Part shown: positions 55,002 through 64,000 of the stretch, piece after piece
Layout of the letters: every line of letters begins with the position of its first letter
How positions within the stretch are numbered: position 1 is the first letter of the stretch
Assembly (NCBI RefSeq): GCF_004362525.1
Contig: NZ_SNXS01000014.1
Coordinates: 1 to 64,000 of the forward strand
Length of the DNA stretch: 64,000 bases
Source of the DNA: Roseateles toxinivorans
GTDB lineage: Bacteria > Pseudomonadota > Gammaproteobacteria > Burkholderiales > Burkholderiaceae_C
Direction: 5' to 3'
Notes under the pieces: model-generated
Seen by the model: the letters and a program-made list of their open reading frames with translations, nothing else
Databases searched by the model: none
Told to the model about the DNA's origin: nothing
Translations under genes and position numbers: made by a program

Positions 55002-56819
55002 TCAGTAGGGATTGGTCGGCACGACGCCTTCGACATTGAGGCTCAGCGCGGGCTGTGCCGACAGACCCCGGGCGAAGTCGAAGCTCTGGCCCGGCGCCAG
55101 CTTGACGCGCTGCACGTTGCGATAGATCAGCGGCAGGCCGGCGGCGACCTGGGACATCGTGGTCTTGCGGCGGTCTTCGCGCAGGATGTAGCCGTCGCCG
55201 GCGGCCTTGCCGGCCACCAGGGGGGCGCGCGAGAAGGTGCCGATCTTGTCCTTGTCGATGAACAGGGCGGTGCGCTCGTCGAGCGCAACACCATAGAGCA
55301 GCGAGCTGCGCGCGTCCTTGCGCAGCCGCGCCATGAACGCCAGCGTGCGGCCCATGCGGTCGCGGTCCTGGAAGTGCGGCTCGGCCAGCAGGTTGAAGCC
55401 CAGCGGCAGATCGAACAGCTTGGTGGCCGACAAGATCATGCTGGCCCGGTAGGGATTGGCGACAGCCTCGGCGCTGGTGACCGCCAGCAGCGCGCCGGGG
55501 TCATACATCCATTCGGCAGACACCACCATGCCGGCCGAGGTGCCGCCGATGATCGCGCCGCGCTGGTAGGCGGCCTTGACCGCGGCGGCCAGCGCCGTGT
55601 CACGCCAGTTCTCGATGTACGGCGACTGGTCGCCGCCAGCGATCCAGATCATGTTGGCGCGAGCAACCGAATTGGCCACGTAGGCGCTGTTGGCCTTCTC
55701 ACGCGTGTCGACAAACAGGGTCTCCACCGAATTGGGTTTCAACATGGCTTGTGCGGCGGCTGGCAACTCGTTGACCAGGGTGTTGAAGAAGTAGGGCTGG
55801 TAGCCGTTGCTGCCGCTGATGCGCAACACCACGATGTCGCCGCCATTGATGATGGGATAGGCCTTGCCGGTGAAGGCCTCGTTGACCTCGGCGCCGCCAC
55901 CCATCAAGAGCAGGCCAGGGCCGCCGATCGGCGGCTGGGTCGATTGCACCGGATTCCCGTCGAAGAAGGTCAGCAGGTTGGACTTGCGGCTGGGCCGGCC
56001 ATTGGCGGCCGGCAGGTCCACCACCGGCAGCTCGTTGTAGCTGATGGCGATGGTGTCGATGGCCGGCGGCGTGTTGGGGCCGGTGCCGGCCGCATTCGTC
56101 GTGCCGGGAAAGTTGCCGCTGAAAGCCAACGCGGCATGCGAGATCGTGCGCGTATTGCTTGCGGCTCCCGCTGCAGCGGTGGCGGTGACAACGCCGCTCA
56201 AGCCGGTCCCTCCCGCCACGTCGTAGTTCAGCGTGTAGACGTTGGGCAGCACCCGCTTGTCGACCTTCAGCGAGGCGGTCAGCGTGCCGCCCAACTGGGC
56301 CGGCAAGGTGACCACCGGGAAGGTGCTCAATGAATCGCGGATGACCACCACAATGCCGGCGGCGGTGGCGCTGAACTGCACATCGGCCACCAGGGAGCCG
56401 CCCGAGGTGGCGGTGCCGGCGGCGGTGCGAAAGCCGAAGTTGAAGACCGGCCTTGTGCTGGCCGCATAGTTCGCGCCGCCATTCCTGATGTCCCATGGCT
56501 GGATCACGACGGTGCCAGCATAGACATCGGCCGACGCGATGTTCAGCGGCGCGGCGCTGTAGCCGATGCTGCCCACATGGCCGATGCGCAAGGCGCCGGT
56601 CCCGGTGGTTTCGGTATTGGCAAGGCCGTAGATCCATTGGCCCGGGGCGCCGGTGGGGGCGCTGTTGAGAGCGGCGGGCAGGGCGGTGCCGGCCGGGTCA
56701 TTGAAGTCCCAGCGCTGGGCCAGCAGGCTCTGCGCCTGTGCCACCGAACAAAGCCCCAGTAGAGCGGCCCCGGCAAGAACGCGCGCGATCGCGGCGCGCA
56801 AGGTTGGAAGACATCTCAT
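55002..56819 (-). CDS. exported cyanophycinase with N-terminal lectin-like domain
   Basis: 605 residues from MRCLPTLRAAIARVLAG, with a signal peptide ending near VAQAQ (residue 30). Residues 32-262 form a beta-rich LamG-like region (LLAQRWDFNDPAGTALPAALNS) parallel to that of the next gene. Residues 300-605 are the S51 cyanophycinase domain: LLLMGGGAEVNEAF, MIWIAGGDQSPYI, and the nucleophile Ser428 in IIGGTSAG, with EPHFQDRDRMGRTLAFMARL further on. It should cut cyanophycin to beta-Asp-Arg outside the cytoplasm. It has no PEP-CTERM signal. It is the first gene of cyanophycinase-cyanophycinase-rpiR and is divergent from the isoaspartyl peptidase. Confidence 0.9.
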   Translation of the reverse strand: MRCLPTLRAAIARVLAGAALLGLCSVAQAQSLLAQRWDFNDPAGTALPAALNSAPTGAPGQWIYGLANTETTGTGALRIGHVGSIGYSAAPLNIASADVYAGTVVIQPWDIRNGGANYAASTRPVFNFGFRTAAGTATSGGSLVADVQFSATAAGIVVVIRDSLSTFPVVTLPAQLGGTLTASLKVDKRVLPNVYTLNYDVAGGTGLSGVVTATAAAGAASNTRTISHAALAFSGNFPGTTNAAGTGPNTPPAIDTIAISYNELPVVDLPAANGRPSRKSNLLTFFDGNPVQSTQPPIGGPGLLLMGGGAEVNEAFTGKAYPIINGGDIVVLRISGSNGYQPYFFNTLVNELPAAAQAMLKPNSVETLFVDTREKANSAYVANSVARANMIWIAGGDQSPYIENWRDTALAAAVKAAYQRGAIIGGTSAGMVVSAEWMYDPGALLAVTSAEAVANPYRASMILSATKLFDLPLGFNLLAEPHFQDRDRMGRTLAFMARLRKDARSSLLYGVALDERTALFIDKDKIGTFSRAPLVAGKAAGDGYILREDRRKTTMSQVAAGLPLIYRNVQRVKLAPGQSFDFARGLSAQPALSLNVEGVVPTNPY

Positions 56820-56860
56820 GGCGGTTGGACCTTTCGAGCGAGGTGGATGGTCATTGATTT

Positions 56861-56878
56861 TCAAAATACTATATTTGA
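56861..56878 (-). promoter_or_regulatory. candidate RpiR-type operator before the cyanophycinase operon
   Basis: TCAAAATACTATATTTGA is an imperfect palindrome with TCAAA/TTTGA arms, 41 bases upstream of the first cyanophycinase ATG, inside an AT-rich block. It shares the AATACT core and the AAAT-N5-ATTT layout with the site before the TonB receptor. Confidence 0.55.
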
Positions 56879-57001
56879 GGAAATGAACTTTCAATCCCCG
56901 GGTTTGCGCGGGCACGTAATCCCCAGGTCGGGATCACGCATCGTGGCCAGCGTGTCGACATCCTCGAGTCGCCGAAGGGGCTGGACAAACGCCCCGGGAA
57001 T

Positions 57002-57019
57002 ATGAAATACTTGTTTCAT
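57002..57019 (+). promoter_or_regulatory. candidate RpiR-type operator before the isoaspartyl peptidase
   Basis: ATGAAA-TACTTG-TTTCAT is a perfect inverted repeat with a 6-base spacer, 61 bases before the ATG at 57081, and carries the AAATACT core shared with the other two sites. A second inverted repeat, GGAAAT-TT-ATTTCC, follows at 57035-57048. TGAAA-N6-TTTCA is a form expected for RpiR-family regulators. Confidence 0.6.
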
Positions 57020-57080
57020 CATAAGAGCTTTCATGGAAATTTATTTCCAGATTGCCGCTACTTTTTCGAGGACGACGACA

Positions 57081-58109
57081 ATGGATTCGATCCCGACGGC
57101 CCAGGCCGAAAGGTCCACCCGGGCGGTGCCCGTGCTGGCTATTCATGGTGGCGCCGGCACCCTGCTGCGCAGCGGCATGAGCCAGGCCAAGGCGGCCGCC
57201 TACGAGGCTGCGCTGAAGCGCGTGCTGCAGGCGGGTCAGCAGCAGCTTGCTGCCGGCGCCAGTGCGCTGGATGTCGTGGTGGAGGCCGTGCGCGAGCTCG
57301 AAGAATGCGAGCTGTTCAATGCCGGCAGGGGGGCCGTCTATACCGCTGTGGGCACCCATGAGCTTGACGCCTGCGTGATGGATGGTGCCGGCCTCCGCGC
57401 CGGTGCCGTGGCCGGCATGGCGTTCACGCGTAATCCGGTCCTGGCGGCCCGAGCGGTGCTCGAACACAGCGAGCATGTGCTGTTGATGGGCGAGGCGGCG
57501 GATGTCTTTGCCGCCGGTCAGGGCCTGGAGCAGGTGGCGCCCGACTGGTTCGGCACGCCGCAGCGCCTGGAGCAGCTGCGCCGCGCGCAGGCTGGCGCCC
57601 GTGGCCAATTGCTGGACCATGACGGTCAGCATGCGGTGACCGCATGCGGCACGGACAGCGGTGCTGCACCACTGGACGAGACGACCAAGTTCGGCACCGT
57701 CGGCGCGGTGGCGCTTGATGCGCAAGCCCATCTGGCCGCCGCCACCTCCACCGGTGGCATGACCAACAAGCAGCCGGGGCGCATCGGCGACTCGCCACTG
57801 ATCGGCGCAGGCTGCTATGCCAATGACGCGACTGTGGCGGTGTCCTGCACCGGCACCGGCGAAGCCTTCATGCGCGGGGTGGCTGCGTATGACCTGGCGG
57901 CGTTGATGGACTATGCCGGCCTGTCGCTGAAAGAGGCTGCCGAACGTGTGGTGATGGACAAGTTGCCGCGCCTGGGCGGCCGCGGAGGCCTGATCGCCGT
58001 GGCCGCCAATGGCGAGGTCTGCTTGCCCTTCAACACGGAGGGCATGTACCGTGGTGTTGCGCGTGTCGGCGAGCCGGTGACGGTGGCGATCTACGGGGAA
58101 TCGGCATGA
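57081..58109 (+). CDS. iaaA: isoaspartyl peptidase / plant-type asparaginase
   Basis: 342 residues from [12 protein letters not shown], a start with GAGGAC upstream. It is an Ntn-hydrolase that self-cleaves before a catalytic Thr, here Thr206 in [11 protein letters not shown]. Other landmarks are [32 protein letters not shown] and [26 protein letters not shown]. It cleaves beta-aspartyl dipeptides. In a cyanophycin setting it would split beta-Asp-Arg into Asp and Arg. Its stop overlaps the ABC ATPase start (ATGA). No signal peptide is present, so it acts in the cytoplasm after import. Confidence 0.95.
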   Translation: MDSIPTAQAERSTRAVPVLAIHGGAGTLLRSGMSQAKAAAYEAALKRVLQAGQQQLAAGASALDVVVEAVRELEECELFNAGRGAVYTAVGTHELDACVMDGAGLRAGAVAGMAFTRNPVLAARAVLEHSEHVLLMGEAADVFAAGQGLEQVAPDWFGTPQRLEQLRRAQAGARGQLLDHDGQHAVTACGTDSGAAPLDETTKFGTVGAVALDAQAHLAAATSTGGMTNKQPGRIGDSPLIGAGCYANDATVAVSCTGTGEAFMRGVAAYDLAALMDYAGLSLKEAAERVVMDKLPRLGGRGGLIAVAANGEVCLPFNTEGMYRGVARVGEPVTVAIYGESA

Positions 58110-59944
58110 ACGCTCCGGTGCTGGATGTCCGAGGCTTGTGCGTGCGCTTTCAAGGTGAAGAACGGACCGTGGATGCGGTCAAGTCGTTGAGCTTCCATAT
58201 CAATTCAGGCGAGACGCTGGCCATCGTCGGCGAGTCGGGCTCGGGCAAGTCGGTGTCCTCGCTGTCCATCATGCGGCTGATCGAACATGGTGGCGGTCGC
58301 ATCATCGACGGCGAGATGCTGTTCCGTCAGCGCAACGGCCAGCTGCTGGACCTGGCGCAGACCGCCGAAGACAAGATGCGCGCCATCCGTGGCGCCGACA
58401 TCGCGATGATCTTCCAGGAGCCGATGACCTCGTTGAACCCGGTCTTAACCGTCGGCGAGCAGATTGCCGAGTCGATCCGCATCCACCAGCGCATGGGCCG
58501 GGCCGCCGCGCTGGCCGAGGCACTGCGCATGTTGGAGCTAGTGCGCATACCGGCGGCGCGCCAGGTGCTGACCCGCCACCCTCATCAGCTTTCGGGCGGC
58601 ATGCGTCAGCGGGTGATGATCGCCATGGCCCTGGCCTGCAAGCCCAGCCTGCTGATCGCCGATGAGCCGACCACGGCGCTGGACGTGACCATCCAGGCCC
58701 AGATCCTGCAGCTGATACGCACGCTGCAGCAGGAGATGCATATGGGGGTGATCTTCATCACCCACGACATGGGCGTGGTCGCCGAAAGTGCCGACCGCGT
58801 GGTCGTGATGCTGCGCGGCGAGAAGGTCGAGGAGGGGGAGACGGTGGCCCTGTTCAAGGCGCCCACGCACCGCTACACCCAGGCCCTGCTGTCGGCCGTG
58901 CCGACGCTGGGCGCGATGGCCGGCTCCAGCGTGCCGGCCAGTTTTGCGCTGATGAGCATGGAGGGCGAGGGCCAGGTGGCCCGCGCGCAGGACAAGCCGC
59001 CGGGCGAGGTGCTGCTCAAGGTCACCGACCTGACGACGCGCTTCAATATCCGCCAGGGCCTCTTGAACCGTGTCACCAAGCGGGTGCATGCGGTCGAGCG
59101 GGTCAGCTTCGAGCTGCGTGCCGGCGAGACGCTGGCCCTGGTCGGCGAGTCGGGCTGCGGCAAGTCGACGACCGGGCGCTCGCTGCTGCGTCTGGTCGAT
59201 GTGGATGCCGGCCAGATCCACTTCCGCGGGCAAGACCTGGCACGGCTGAGCCGCCGCCAGATGCAGCCGCTGCGCCGAGACATCCAGATGATCTTCCAGG
59301 ACCCGTTCGCCTCGCTTGATCCGCGGCTGACGGTCGGCTTCTCGATTGCTGAGCCGCTGTACATCCACGGCCTGGCCAACAAGCAGCAGGCCGAGGAGCG
59401 GGTGCAATGGCTGCTGCAACGCGTGGGACTGCCGCCCGAGGCGGCGCAGCGCTATCCGCACGAGTTCTCCGGCGGCCAGCGCCAGCGCCTGGCGATTGCC
59501 CGCGCGCTGGCCCTGAACCCGAAGCTGATCGTCGCCGACGAGGCGGTGTCGGCGCTCGATGTGTCGATACGCGCGCAGATCGTCAACCTGATGCTGGACC
59601 TGCAGGCCGAGCTGGGCTTGTCCTATCTGTTCATCTCGCACGACATGGCCGTGGTCGAGCGGGTAGCACACCGGGTGGCGGTGATGTACCTGGGCCAGAT
59701 CGTCGAGATCGGCCCGCGCAGCGCGGTGTTCGAGAACCCGCAGCACGACTACACCAAGCGCCTGATGGCCGCCGTGCCGGTGGCCGATCCGGCCAAGCGC
59801 AACCGAAAACGCGAGCTGCTCAGCGGCGAAATTCCGAGTCCGATGCGCGCGCTGAACGATGCGCCGACGGTGGCGCCATTGGTGCAGGTTGGCGCTGAGC
59901 ATTTCGTCGCCCGGCATGACGTTGGTTTGTTGTTGCAGGCATGA
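58106..59944 (+). CDS. gsiA: dipeptide/glutathione-type ABC transporter double ATPase (GsiA-like)
   Basis: 612 residues with two ATP-binding domains in one chain. The first has [27 protein letters not shown] and [13 protein letters not shown]. The second has [27 protein letters not shown] and [13 protein letters not shown]. Each is followed by an oligopeptide-type C-terminal segment ([15 protein letters not shown] and [15 protein letters not shown]). It powers the transporter formed with the next three genes and is coupled to iaaA by overlapping ATGA. Confidence 0.92.
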   Translation: MNAPVLDVRGLCVRFQGEERTVDAVKSLSFHINSGETLAIVGESGSGKSVSSLSIMRLIEHGGGRIIDGEMLFRQRNGQLLDLAQTAEDKMRAIRGADIAMIFQEPMTSLNPVLTVGEQIAESIRIHQRMGRAAALAEALRMLELVRIPAARQVLTRHPHQLSGGMRQRVMIAMALACKPSLLIADEPTTALDVTIQAQILQLIRTLQQEMHMGVIFITHDMGVVAESADRVVVMLRGEKVEEGETVALFKAPTHRYTQALLSAVPTLGAMAGSSVPASFALMSMEGEGQVARAQDKPPGEVLLKVTDLTTRFNIRQGLLNRVTKRVHAVERVSFELRAGETLALVGESGCGKSTTGRSLLRLVDVDAGQIHFRGQDLARLSRRQMQPLRRDIQMIFQDPFASLDPRLTVGFSIAEPLYIHGLANKQQAEERVQWLLQRVGLPPEAAQRYPHEFSGGQRQRLAIARALALNPKLIVADEAVSALDVSIRAQIVNLMLDLQAELGLSYLFISHDMAVVERVAHRVAVMYLGQIVEIGPRSAVFENPQHDYTKRLMAAVPVADPAKRNRKRELLSGEIPSPMRALNDAPTVAPLVQVGAEHFVARHDVGLLLQA

Positions 59945-59990
59945 GCCTGTTTGTTCGTCTCACTGATTCCATCAACTGAAGGAGAAACGC

Positions 59991-61541
59991 ATGAAACACC
60001 GAATTTCCGCTACGCTGCTGCAGGCTGCCCTGGCCTTCGCCGTGGGCCTGGGCGCCGCCCAAGTCGCGCAGGCGCAAGACACGACGGCCGTGTTTGCGGT
60101 CAACAACACCTTCTCGTCGCTGGATCCGTATGACACCAATGCGACCCTGGACCTGTCGGTCTGCAAGTCCTTCTATCAGGGCCTCTACACCTTCGACAAG
60201 GACCTGAAGGTCACGCCTCAACTGGCCGACAGCTACGAGATCGCCAATGCGGGCCTGGTCTACATCTTCAAGCTGAAGAAGGGCATCAAGTTCCACGACG
60301 GCAGCGACTTCAATGCCTCGGTCGTGAAAGCCATGTTCGACCGCGTCACCAACCCGGAGAACAAGCTCAAGCGCTACAACCTGTTCTCGAACATCGACAG
60401 CACCACGGTGATCGATGACGCCACTGTTCGCATCACGCTGAAGCGCCCGTTCTCGGCCTTCATCAACCAGCTGGCGCACCCGTCGGCGGTGATGATCTCG
60501 CCGGCGGCGCTGGCCAAGTACGGCAAGGAGATCGGCATGAACCCGGTCGGCACCGGGCCGTTCAAATTCGTCGAGTGGAAGCAGCCCGACTACATGAAGG
60601 TCGTGAAGTTCGACGGCTACTGGAAGAAGGGCCTGCCCAAGATCGACGGCATCATCTGGAAGCCGGTCACCGACAACAACACGCGCACCGCGATGGTTCA
60701 GACCGGCGAGGCGCACTTCACCGCGCCGGTGCCCTACGAGCAGGCCGAGAACATGGCCAAGAATCCGAAGCTGGACCTCGTCAGCTACCCGGGCATCTTC
60801 GCCTATTACATGTCGATGAACACGCAGAAGAGGCCGTTCAACGATGTGCGCGTGCGCCACGCAATCAACTACGCGATCAACAAGCAGGCCTTGGCCAAGG
60901 TTGTGTTCTACGGCTATGCCGAACCCGCGCAGGGCCCGGTGCCCATCGGCGTGGACTTCGCCACCAAGACCGGCAGCTATGACTTCAACCCGGCCAAGGC
61001 CCGCGAGCTGCTGAAGGCCGCCGGCTACCCGAACGGCTTCGAGACCGAACTCTGGTCGGCCAATAACAGCACGACGCAAAAGGCCACGCAGTTCCTGCAG
61101 CAGCAGCTGGCCCAGGTCGGCATCAAGGCCAGGATCACGCTGCTGGAGACCGGCCAGCGCGTGCAGCAGCTGGAGAATGTGCAAAAGCCCGAAGACGCCG
61201 CCGTGCGCCTGAACTTCGGCGGCTGGTCGGCCTCCACCGGCGAGGCCGACTGGGCCCTGCGCCCGCTGTTCGCCACCGAGGCCCAGCCGCCGCGGCTGCA
61301 GAACTTCGCCTACTACAGCAACAAGGAGTTCGACGACCTGCTGTACGAGGCGCTGGGCAGCTCGGACCGCGCGAAGAAGACCCACGCGTACAGGCAGGCT
61401 CAGGAGATGGTGCACAAGGACGCGCCCTGGGCCTTCCTGGTCACGACCAAGGTGGCCTATGCCAAGGCGAAGAACCTGAAGGGCGTCTACCAGATGCCTG
61501 ACAACTCCTTCTTCTACGAAGACGTCGAGTTCACCAAGTAG
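59991..61541 (+). CDS. gsiB: periplasmic dipeptide/glutathione-binding protein (GsiB-like)
   Basis: 516 residues, SBP_bac_5 family. The signal peptide ends near VAQAQ (residue 29). Mature landmarks are [54 protein letters not shown] and [19 protein letters not shown]. It has no lipobox Cys. It probably binds beta-Asp-Arg or a related dipeptide (inference from the neighbours iaaA and the cyanophycinases). GAAGGAG lies upstream of the ATG. Confidence 0.93.
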   Translation: MKHRISATLLQAALAFAVGLGAAQVAQAQDTTAVFAVNNTFSSLDPYDTNATLDLSVCKSFYQGLYTFDKDLKVTPQLADSYEIANAGLVYIFKLKKGIKFHDGSDFNASVVKAMFDRVTNPENKLKRYNLFSNIDSTTVIDDATVRITLKRPFSAFINQLAHPSAVMISPAALAKYGKEIGMNPVGTGPFKFVEWKQPDYMKVVKFDGYWKKGLPKIDGIIWKPVTDNNTRTAMVQTGEAHFTAPVPYEQAENMAKNPKLDLVSYPGIFAYYMSMNTQKRPFNDVRVRHAINYAINKQALAKVVFYGYAEPAQGPVPIGVDFATKTGSYDFNPAKARELLKAAGYPNGFETELWSANNSTTQKATQFLQQQLAQVGIKARITLLETGQRVQQLENVQKPEDAAVRLNFGGWSASTGEADWALRPLFATEAQPPRLQNFAYYSNKEFDDLLYEALGSSDRAKKTHAYRQAQEMVHKDAPWAFLVTTKVAYAKAKNLKGVYQMPDNSFFYEDVEFTK

Positions 61542-61597
61542 TCCATCAAGCGACGCGCCGGTGCCCTTGCGGGACCGGCGCAACCACGGATCAATCC

Positions 61598-62518
61598 ATG
61601 TTTCAGTACGTCATCAAGCGCTTGGCTGGTCTGTTGCCCACCCTGCTGATTGTTGCGGTGTTCGTGTTCTTCTTCGTGCACCTGCTGCCCGGCGACCCTG
61701 CGCGCCTGGCCGCCGGCGCCGAGGCCGACGAGAAGACCGTCGAGCTGGTGCGCCGCGACCTCGGCCTGGACAAGCCGCTGCTCGAGCAATTCGTGCGCTT
61801 CGTCACCGGCGTCGTCCACGGCGACTTCGGTCGCTCGATGCGCTCCAAGCGACCGGTGATCGACGAGATCGCCGAGCGCTTCCCCTACACCCTGAAGCTG
61901 ACCCTCGCGGCGATGGGCTGGTCGGTGCTGCTGGGCCTAGTGATCGGCGTGGTCTCGGCCGTCAAGCGCAACCGCTGGCCCGACCGGCTGGGCATGACCT
62001 TGGCTGTATCGGGCATCTCGTTCCCGTCGTTCGCGCTGGGCCTGCTGCTGATGATGGTGTTCGCTGTCGGCCTGGGCTGGCTGCCGACGGTGGGCGCCGA
62101 CACCTGGAAGCACTATCTGCTGCCGTCGATCACCCTGGGCGCCGGTGTGGCGGCGGTGATGGCGCGCTTCACCCGCTCCTCGTTCGTGGACATCCTGCAC
62201 GAGGACTACATCCGCACCGCGCGCGCCAAGGGCGTATCCGAGAAGATGGTGGTGCTCAAGCATGGTCTGCGCAACGCCTTGATCCCGGTCGTCACGATGA
62301 TGGGCCTGCAGTTCGGTTTTTTGCTGGGCGGCTCCATCGTCGTCGAGAAGGTCTTCAACTGGCCGGGCATGGGCCGGCTGCTGGTCGATGCGGTCGAGAT
62401 GCGCGACTACCCGGTGATCCAAGCCGAAGTGCTGCTGTTCTCGCTGCAGTTCATCCTCATCAATCTGATCGTCGACGTGCTCTATGGCGTGATCAATCCG
62501 ACGATCCGCTACAAGTGA
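61598..62518 (+). CDS. gsiC: dipeptide ABC transporter permease (GsiC/DppB-like)
   Basis: 306 residues with six membrane segments. [36 protein letters not shown] is the standard DppB-type start. [34 protein letters not shown] is the EAA loop that contacts the ATPase. It lies 56 bases after gsiB and 14 bases before gsiD. Confidence 0.94.
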   Translation: MFQYVIKRLAGLLPTLLIVAVFVFFFVHLLPGDPARLAAGAEADEKTVELVRRDLGLDKPLLEQFVRFVTGVVHGDFGRSMRSKRPVIDEIAERFPYTLKLTLAAMGWSVLLGLVIGVVSAVKRNRWPDRLGMTLAVSGISFPSFALGLLLMMVFAVGLGWLPTVGADTWKHYLLPSITLGAGVAAVMARFTRSSFVDILHEDYIRTARAKGVSEKMVVLKHGLRNALIPVVTMMGLQFGFLLGGSIVVEKVFNWPGMGRLLVDAVEMRDYPVIQAEVLLFSLQFILINLIVDVLYGVINPTIRYK

Positions 62519-62532
62519 CGGCCGCAAGCACC

Positions 62533-63426
62533 ATGAGCACCCTAAGTACCTCTGTCCCCATCGCCGCTGCACGGCTGCGCTCGCCCGGCAGCGAGTTCTG
62601 GCGCAAGTTCAAGAAGCAGCGCGTGGCTGTGCTGGCGCTGGCCTTCATCCTGCTGCTGGTGGCCACAGCCCTGGCCGCGCCCTGGATCGTGCCTTACGAT
62701 GCCGAAAGCTTCTTCGACTACGACAGCATCAACGCGCTGCCCTCGGCCACGCATTGGTTTGGAGTAGACGCGCTGGGCCGCGACATCTTCAGCCGCATCG
62801 TCATGGGCTCTCGGGTCTCGCTGACCGCCGGCCTGGTCTCGGTGGCGGTGGGCTCGCTGGTGGGCACCACCTTCGGCCTGCTCGCCGGCTACTACGAGGG
62901 CTGGTGGGACCGCACGATCATGCGGCTGTGCGATGTCTTGTTCGCCTTCCCCGGGATCCTGCTGGCCATCGGCATCGTGGCCATCCTGGGCGGCGGCATG
63001 TTCAACGTGATCATCGCCGTGGCGGTGTTCTCGATCCCGACCTTTGCGCGGCTGGTGCGCGGCAACACGCTGGCGCTCAAGCACCTCACCTATATCGAGG
63101 CGGCGCGCAGCATCGGCGCCTCGGACTGGACCATCATCACCCGCCACATCCTGCCGGGCACCGTGTCAACGGTGGTCGTGTTCTTCACCATGCGCATCGG
63201 CACCTCCATCATCACCGCGGCCAGTCTGTCCTTTCTCGGCATGGGTGCACAGCCGCCGACGCCCGAGTGGGGTGCCATGCTCAACGAGGCGCGCAGCGAC
63301 ATGGGCAATGCGCCGCATATCGCCATCATCCCCAGCATCGCCATCTTCCTGACCGTGCTGGCATTCAACCTGCTGGGCGACGGCCTGCGCGACGCGCTGG
63401 ACCCCAAGCTCGACAGTGCGCGCTGA
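62533..63426 (+). CDS. gsiD: dipeptide ABC transporter permease (GsiD/DppC-like)
   Basis: 297 residues from [15 protein letters not shown]. The first helix follows [30 protein letters not shown], then [24 protein letters not shown], the DppC hallmark. The EAA loop is [24 protein letters not shown], and the C-terminus has [21 protein letters not shown]. It completes the transporter. Reading upstream of 62533 only overlaps gsiC in another frame. Confidence 0.94.
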   Translation: MSTLSTSVPIAAARLRSPGSEFWRKFKKQRVAVLALAFILLLVATALAAPWIVPYDAESFFDYDSINALPSATHWFGVDALGRDIFSRIVMGSRVSLTAGLVSVAVGSLVGTTFGLLAGYYEGWWDRTIMRLCDVLFAFPGILLAIGIVAILGGGMFNVIIAVAVFSIPTFARLVRGNTLALKHLTYIEAARSIGASDWTIITRHILPGTVSTVVVFFTMRIGTSIITAASLSFLGMGAQPPTPEWGAMLNEARSDMGNAPHIAIIPSIAIFLTVLAFNLLGDGLRDALDPKLDSAR

Positions 63427-63435
63427 AGGCCCTTT

Positions 63436-63801
63436 GTGGACGCTCCACGCAGCGGCCCGCTGGACACCTTGTGCGATGTGGCCGGCACCACCGTGGGCCA
63501 CTGAACCCTGGACGAAGGCGCGGTGCGGACCGGCGTGACGACCGTGCAGCCGCACGCCGGTGACCTGTTCGTGCACAAGGTGCCGGCGGGCCTGGCCGTG
63601 CTCAACGGCTTCGGCAAGAGCGTGGGCCTGATGCAGGTGCAGGAGCTGGGGGTGCTGGAAACGCCCATCTCGCTGACCAACACCTTGAGCGTGGGCACCG
63701 TGGCCACCGCCATGACGCGGGCGGCGATCGCCCGCCAGCCCGAGATTGCCCGCAGTCTGCTCACGGTCAACCCGCTGGTATTCGAATGCAATGACGGCTA
63801 G
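63436..63801 (+). pseudogene. DmpA-type (P1/S58) aminopeptidase, broken by stops and truncated
   Basis: From GTG 63436 (GAAGG upstream) the frame reads SGPLDTLCDVAGTTVGH, stop (TGA 63502-63504), TLDEGAVRTGVTTVQPHAGDLF. It continues cleanly through NGFGKSVGLMQVQELGVLETPISLTNTLSVGT to NPLVFECNDG, then TAG 63799-63801. The whole matches the N-terminal third of DmpA/BapA beta-peptidyl aminopeptidases (about 360 residues). Family members have an ordinary residue after VGH and a Tyr or Trp after CNDG. The catalytic Ser and the rest of the gene are absent. It lies 9 bases after gsiD and was presumably the island's last gene. Confidence 0.85.
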
Positions 63802-64000
63802 GGATCGTGCCGTCGAACTCGAATGAACGCCTACGACGACGTCAACCTCGGGCAAGACGTTTAGGGTGTCGCTGAGTCAAAATGGCCTGGAGCGCCACTA
63901 CGGCCTGCAGTAAGCGGGCGGAGCTGTGGTCGAGGCAGGCTAGCTGGAGGCAGGCCCCTTCGGCCCGTCGATTAACTGGGCTTGGACCAAGCTACTCAGC
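63802..64000. other. unassigned right edge of the window
   Basis: 199 bases with no recognisable protein in any frame and no continuation of the DmpA sequence. GTAAGCGGGCGG at 63910-63921 resembles the first bases of an IS66 end, but nothing else supports an element here. Confidence 0.4.

Noticed and set aside
52429-55008. An 859-codon plus-strand frame opposite the fused cyanophycinase
   Set aside because: No recognisable motif and skewed composition (Gly, Ala, Gln, Arg). The minus strand has signal peptides and a nucleophile motif.
63502-63504. TGA in the DmpA frame as a selenocysteine or programmed readthrough codon
   Set aside because: DmpA proteins do not use selenocysteine at this position, no stem-loop follows, and a second stop and truncation occur downstream.
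63910-63921. GTAAGCGGGCGG as a left end of an IS66 element
   Set aside because: Only the first eight bases match the right end at 158-169, no element gene is visible in the remaining 79 bases, and a match this short is not convincing alone.

Overview
The window is high-GC bacterial DNA from what looks like a betaproteobacterium of the Burkholderiales. This is an inference from the style of the protein families: sarcosine oxidase with PurU, Liv- and Gsi-type ABC systems, several TonB-dependent receptors, a PEP-CTERM signal, and IS66/IS3 debris. No rRNA, tRNA or CRISPR array was seen. Almost every intact gene serves uptake or breakdown of peptides and amino acids. The window reads as several nutrient-scavenging modules side by side, separated by gene and transposon remnants.

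Layout. (1) 1-169: right end of an IS66-type element. (2) 310-8159, minus strand: TonB receptor, MFS transporter, alpha/beta hydrolase and M3 oligopeptidase, with an AraC regulator. A divergent operon (8220-11699) holds an M19 dipeptidase, a DUF885 peptidase-like protein and another hydrolase. Two further hydrolases follow on the minus strand. (3) 14160-20488: AraC and short-chain dehydrogenase remnants, then soxB-soxD-soxA-soxG-purU for sarcosine oxidation. (4) 20905-33682: an operon dgcN-dgcA-esterase-M32 carboxypeptidase-MFS (predicted D-glutamate and peptide use). It starts from a strong, apparently leaderless promoter covered by a palindrome. Nearby are an XRE-cupin regulator, a class-C beta-lactamase-like hydrolase, an aminotransferase, a second TonB receptor and an M20 peptidase whose promoter carries the same palindrome. 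(5) 34297-38059: PAS-AraC regulator, an unassigned enzyme and a D-2-hydroxyglutarate-dehydrogenase-like flavoprotein. (6) 38819-45870: GAF protein, complete Liv-type ABC transporter, amidohydrolase and a divergent PAS-LuxR regulator. (7) 45867-47210: a DUF2384-like protein and a decayed acyl-CoA dehydrogenase. (8) 47420-63801: a cyanophycin-use island.

The cyanophycin island is the most notable part. It carries a large TonB receptor, a CtlX-type hydrolase, an RpiR regulator, two exported cyanophycinases with N-terminal lectin-like regions, an isoaspartyl peptidase, a full Gsi-type dipeptide ABC transporter and a broken DmpA aminopeptidase. The inferred flow is: secreted cyanophycinases cut cyanophycin to beta-Asp-Arg, the receptor and/or ABC system import it, the isoaspartyl peptidase releases Asp and Arg, and CtlX acts further along arginine/citrulline breakdown. 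A shared AT-rich motif lies upstream of the receptor, the cyanophycinase operon and the peptidase-transporter operon, which suggests one regulon under the RpiR protein. One cyanophycinase is a continuous reading frame in which a complete PEP-CTERM sorting signal sits in the middle of the protein, followed by a second signal-peptide-like segment and the catalytic domain.
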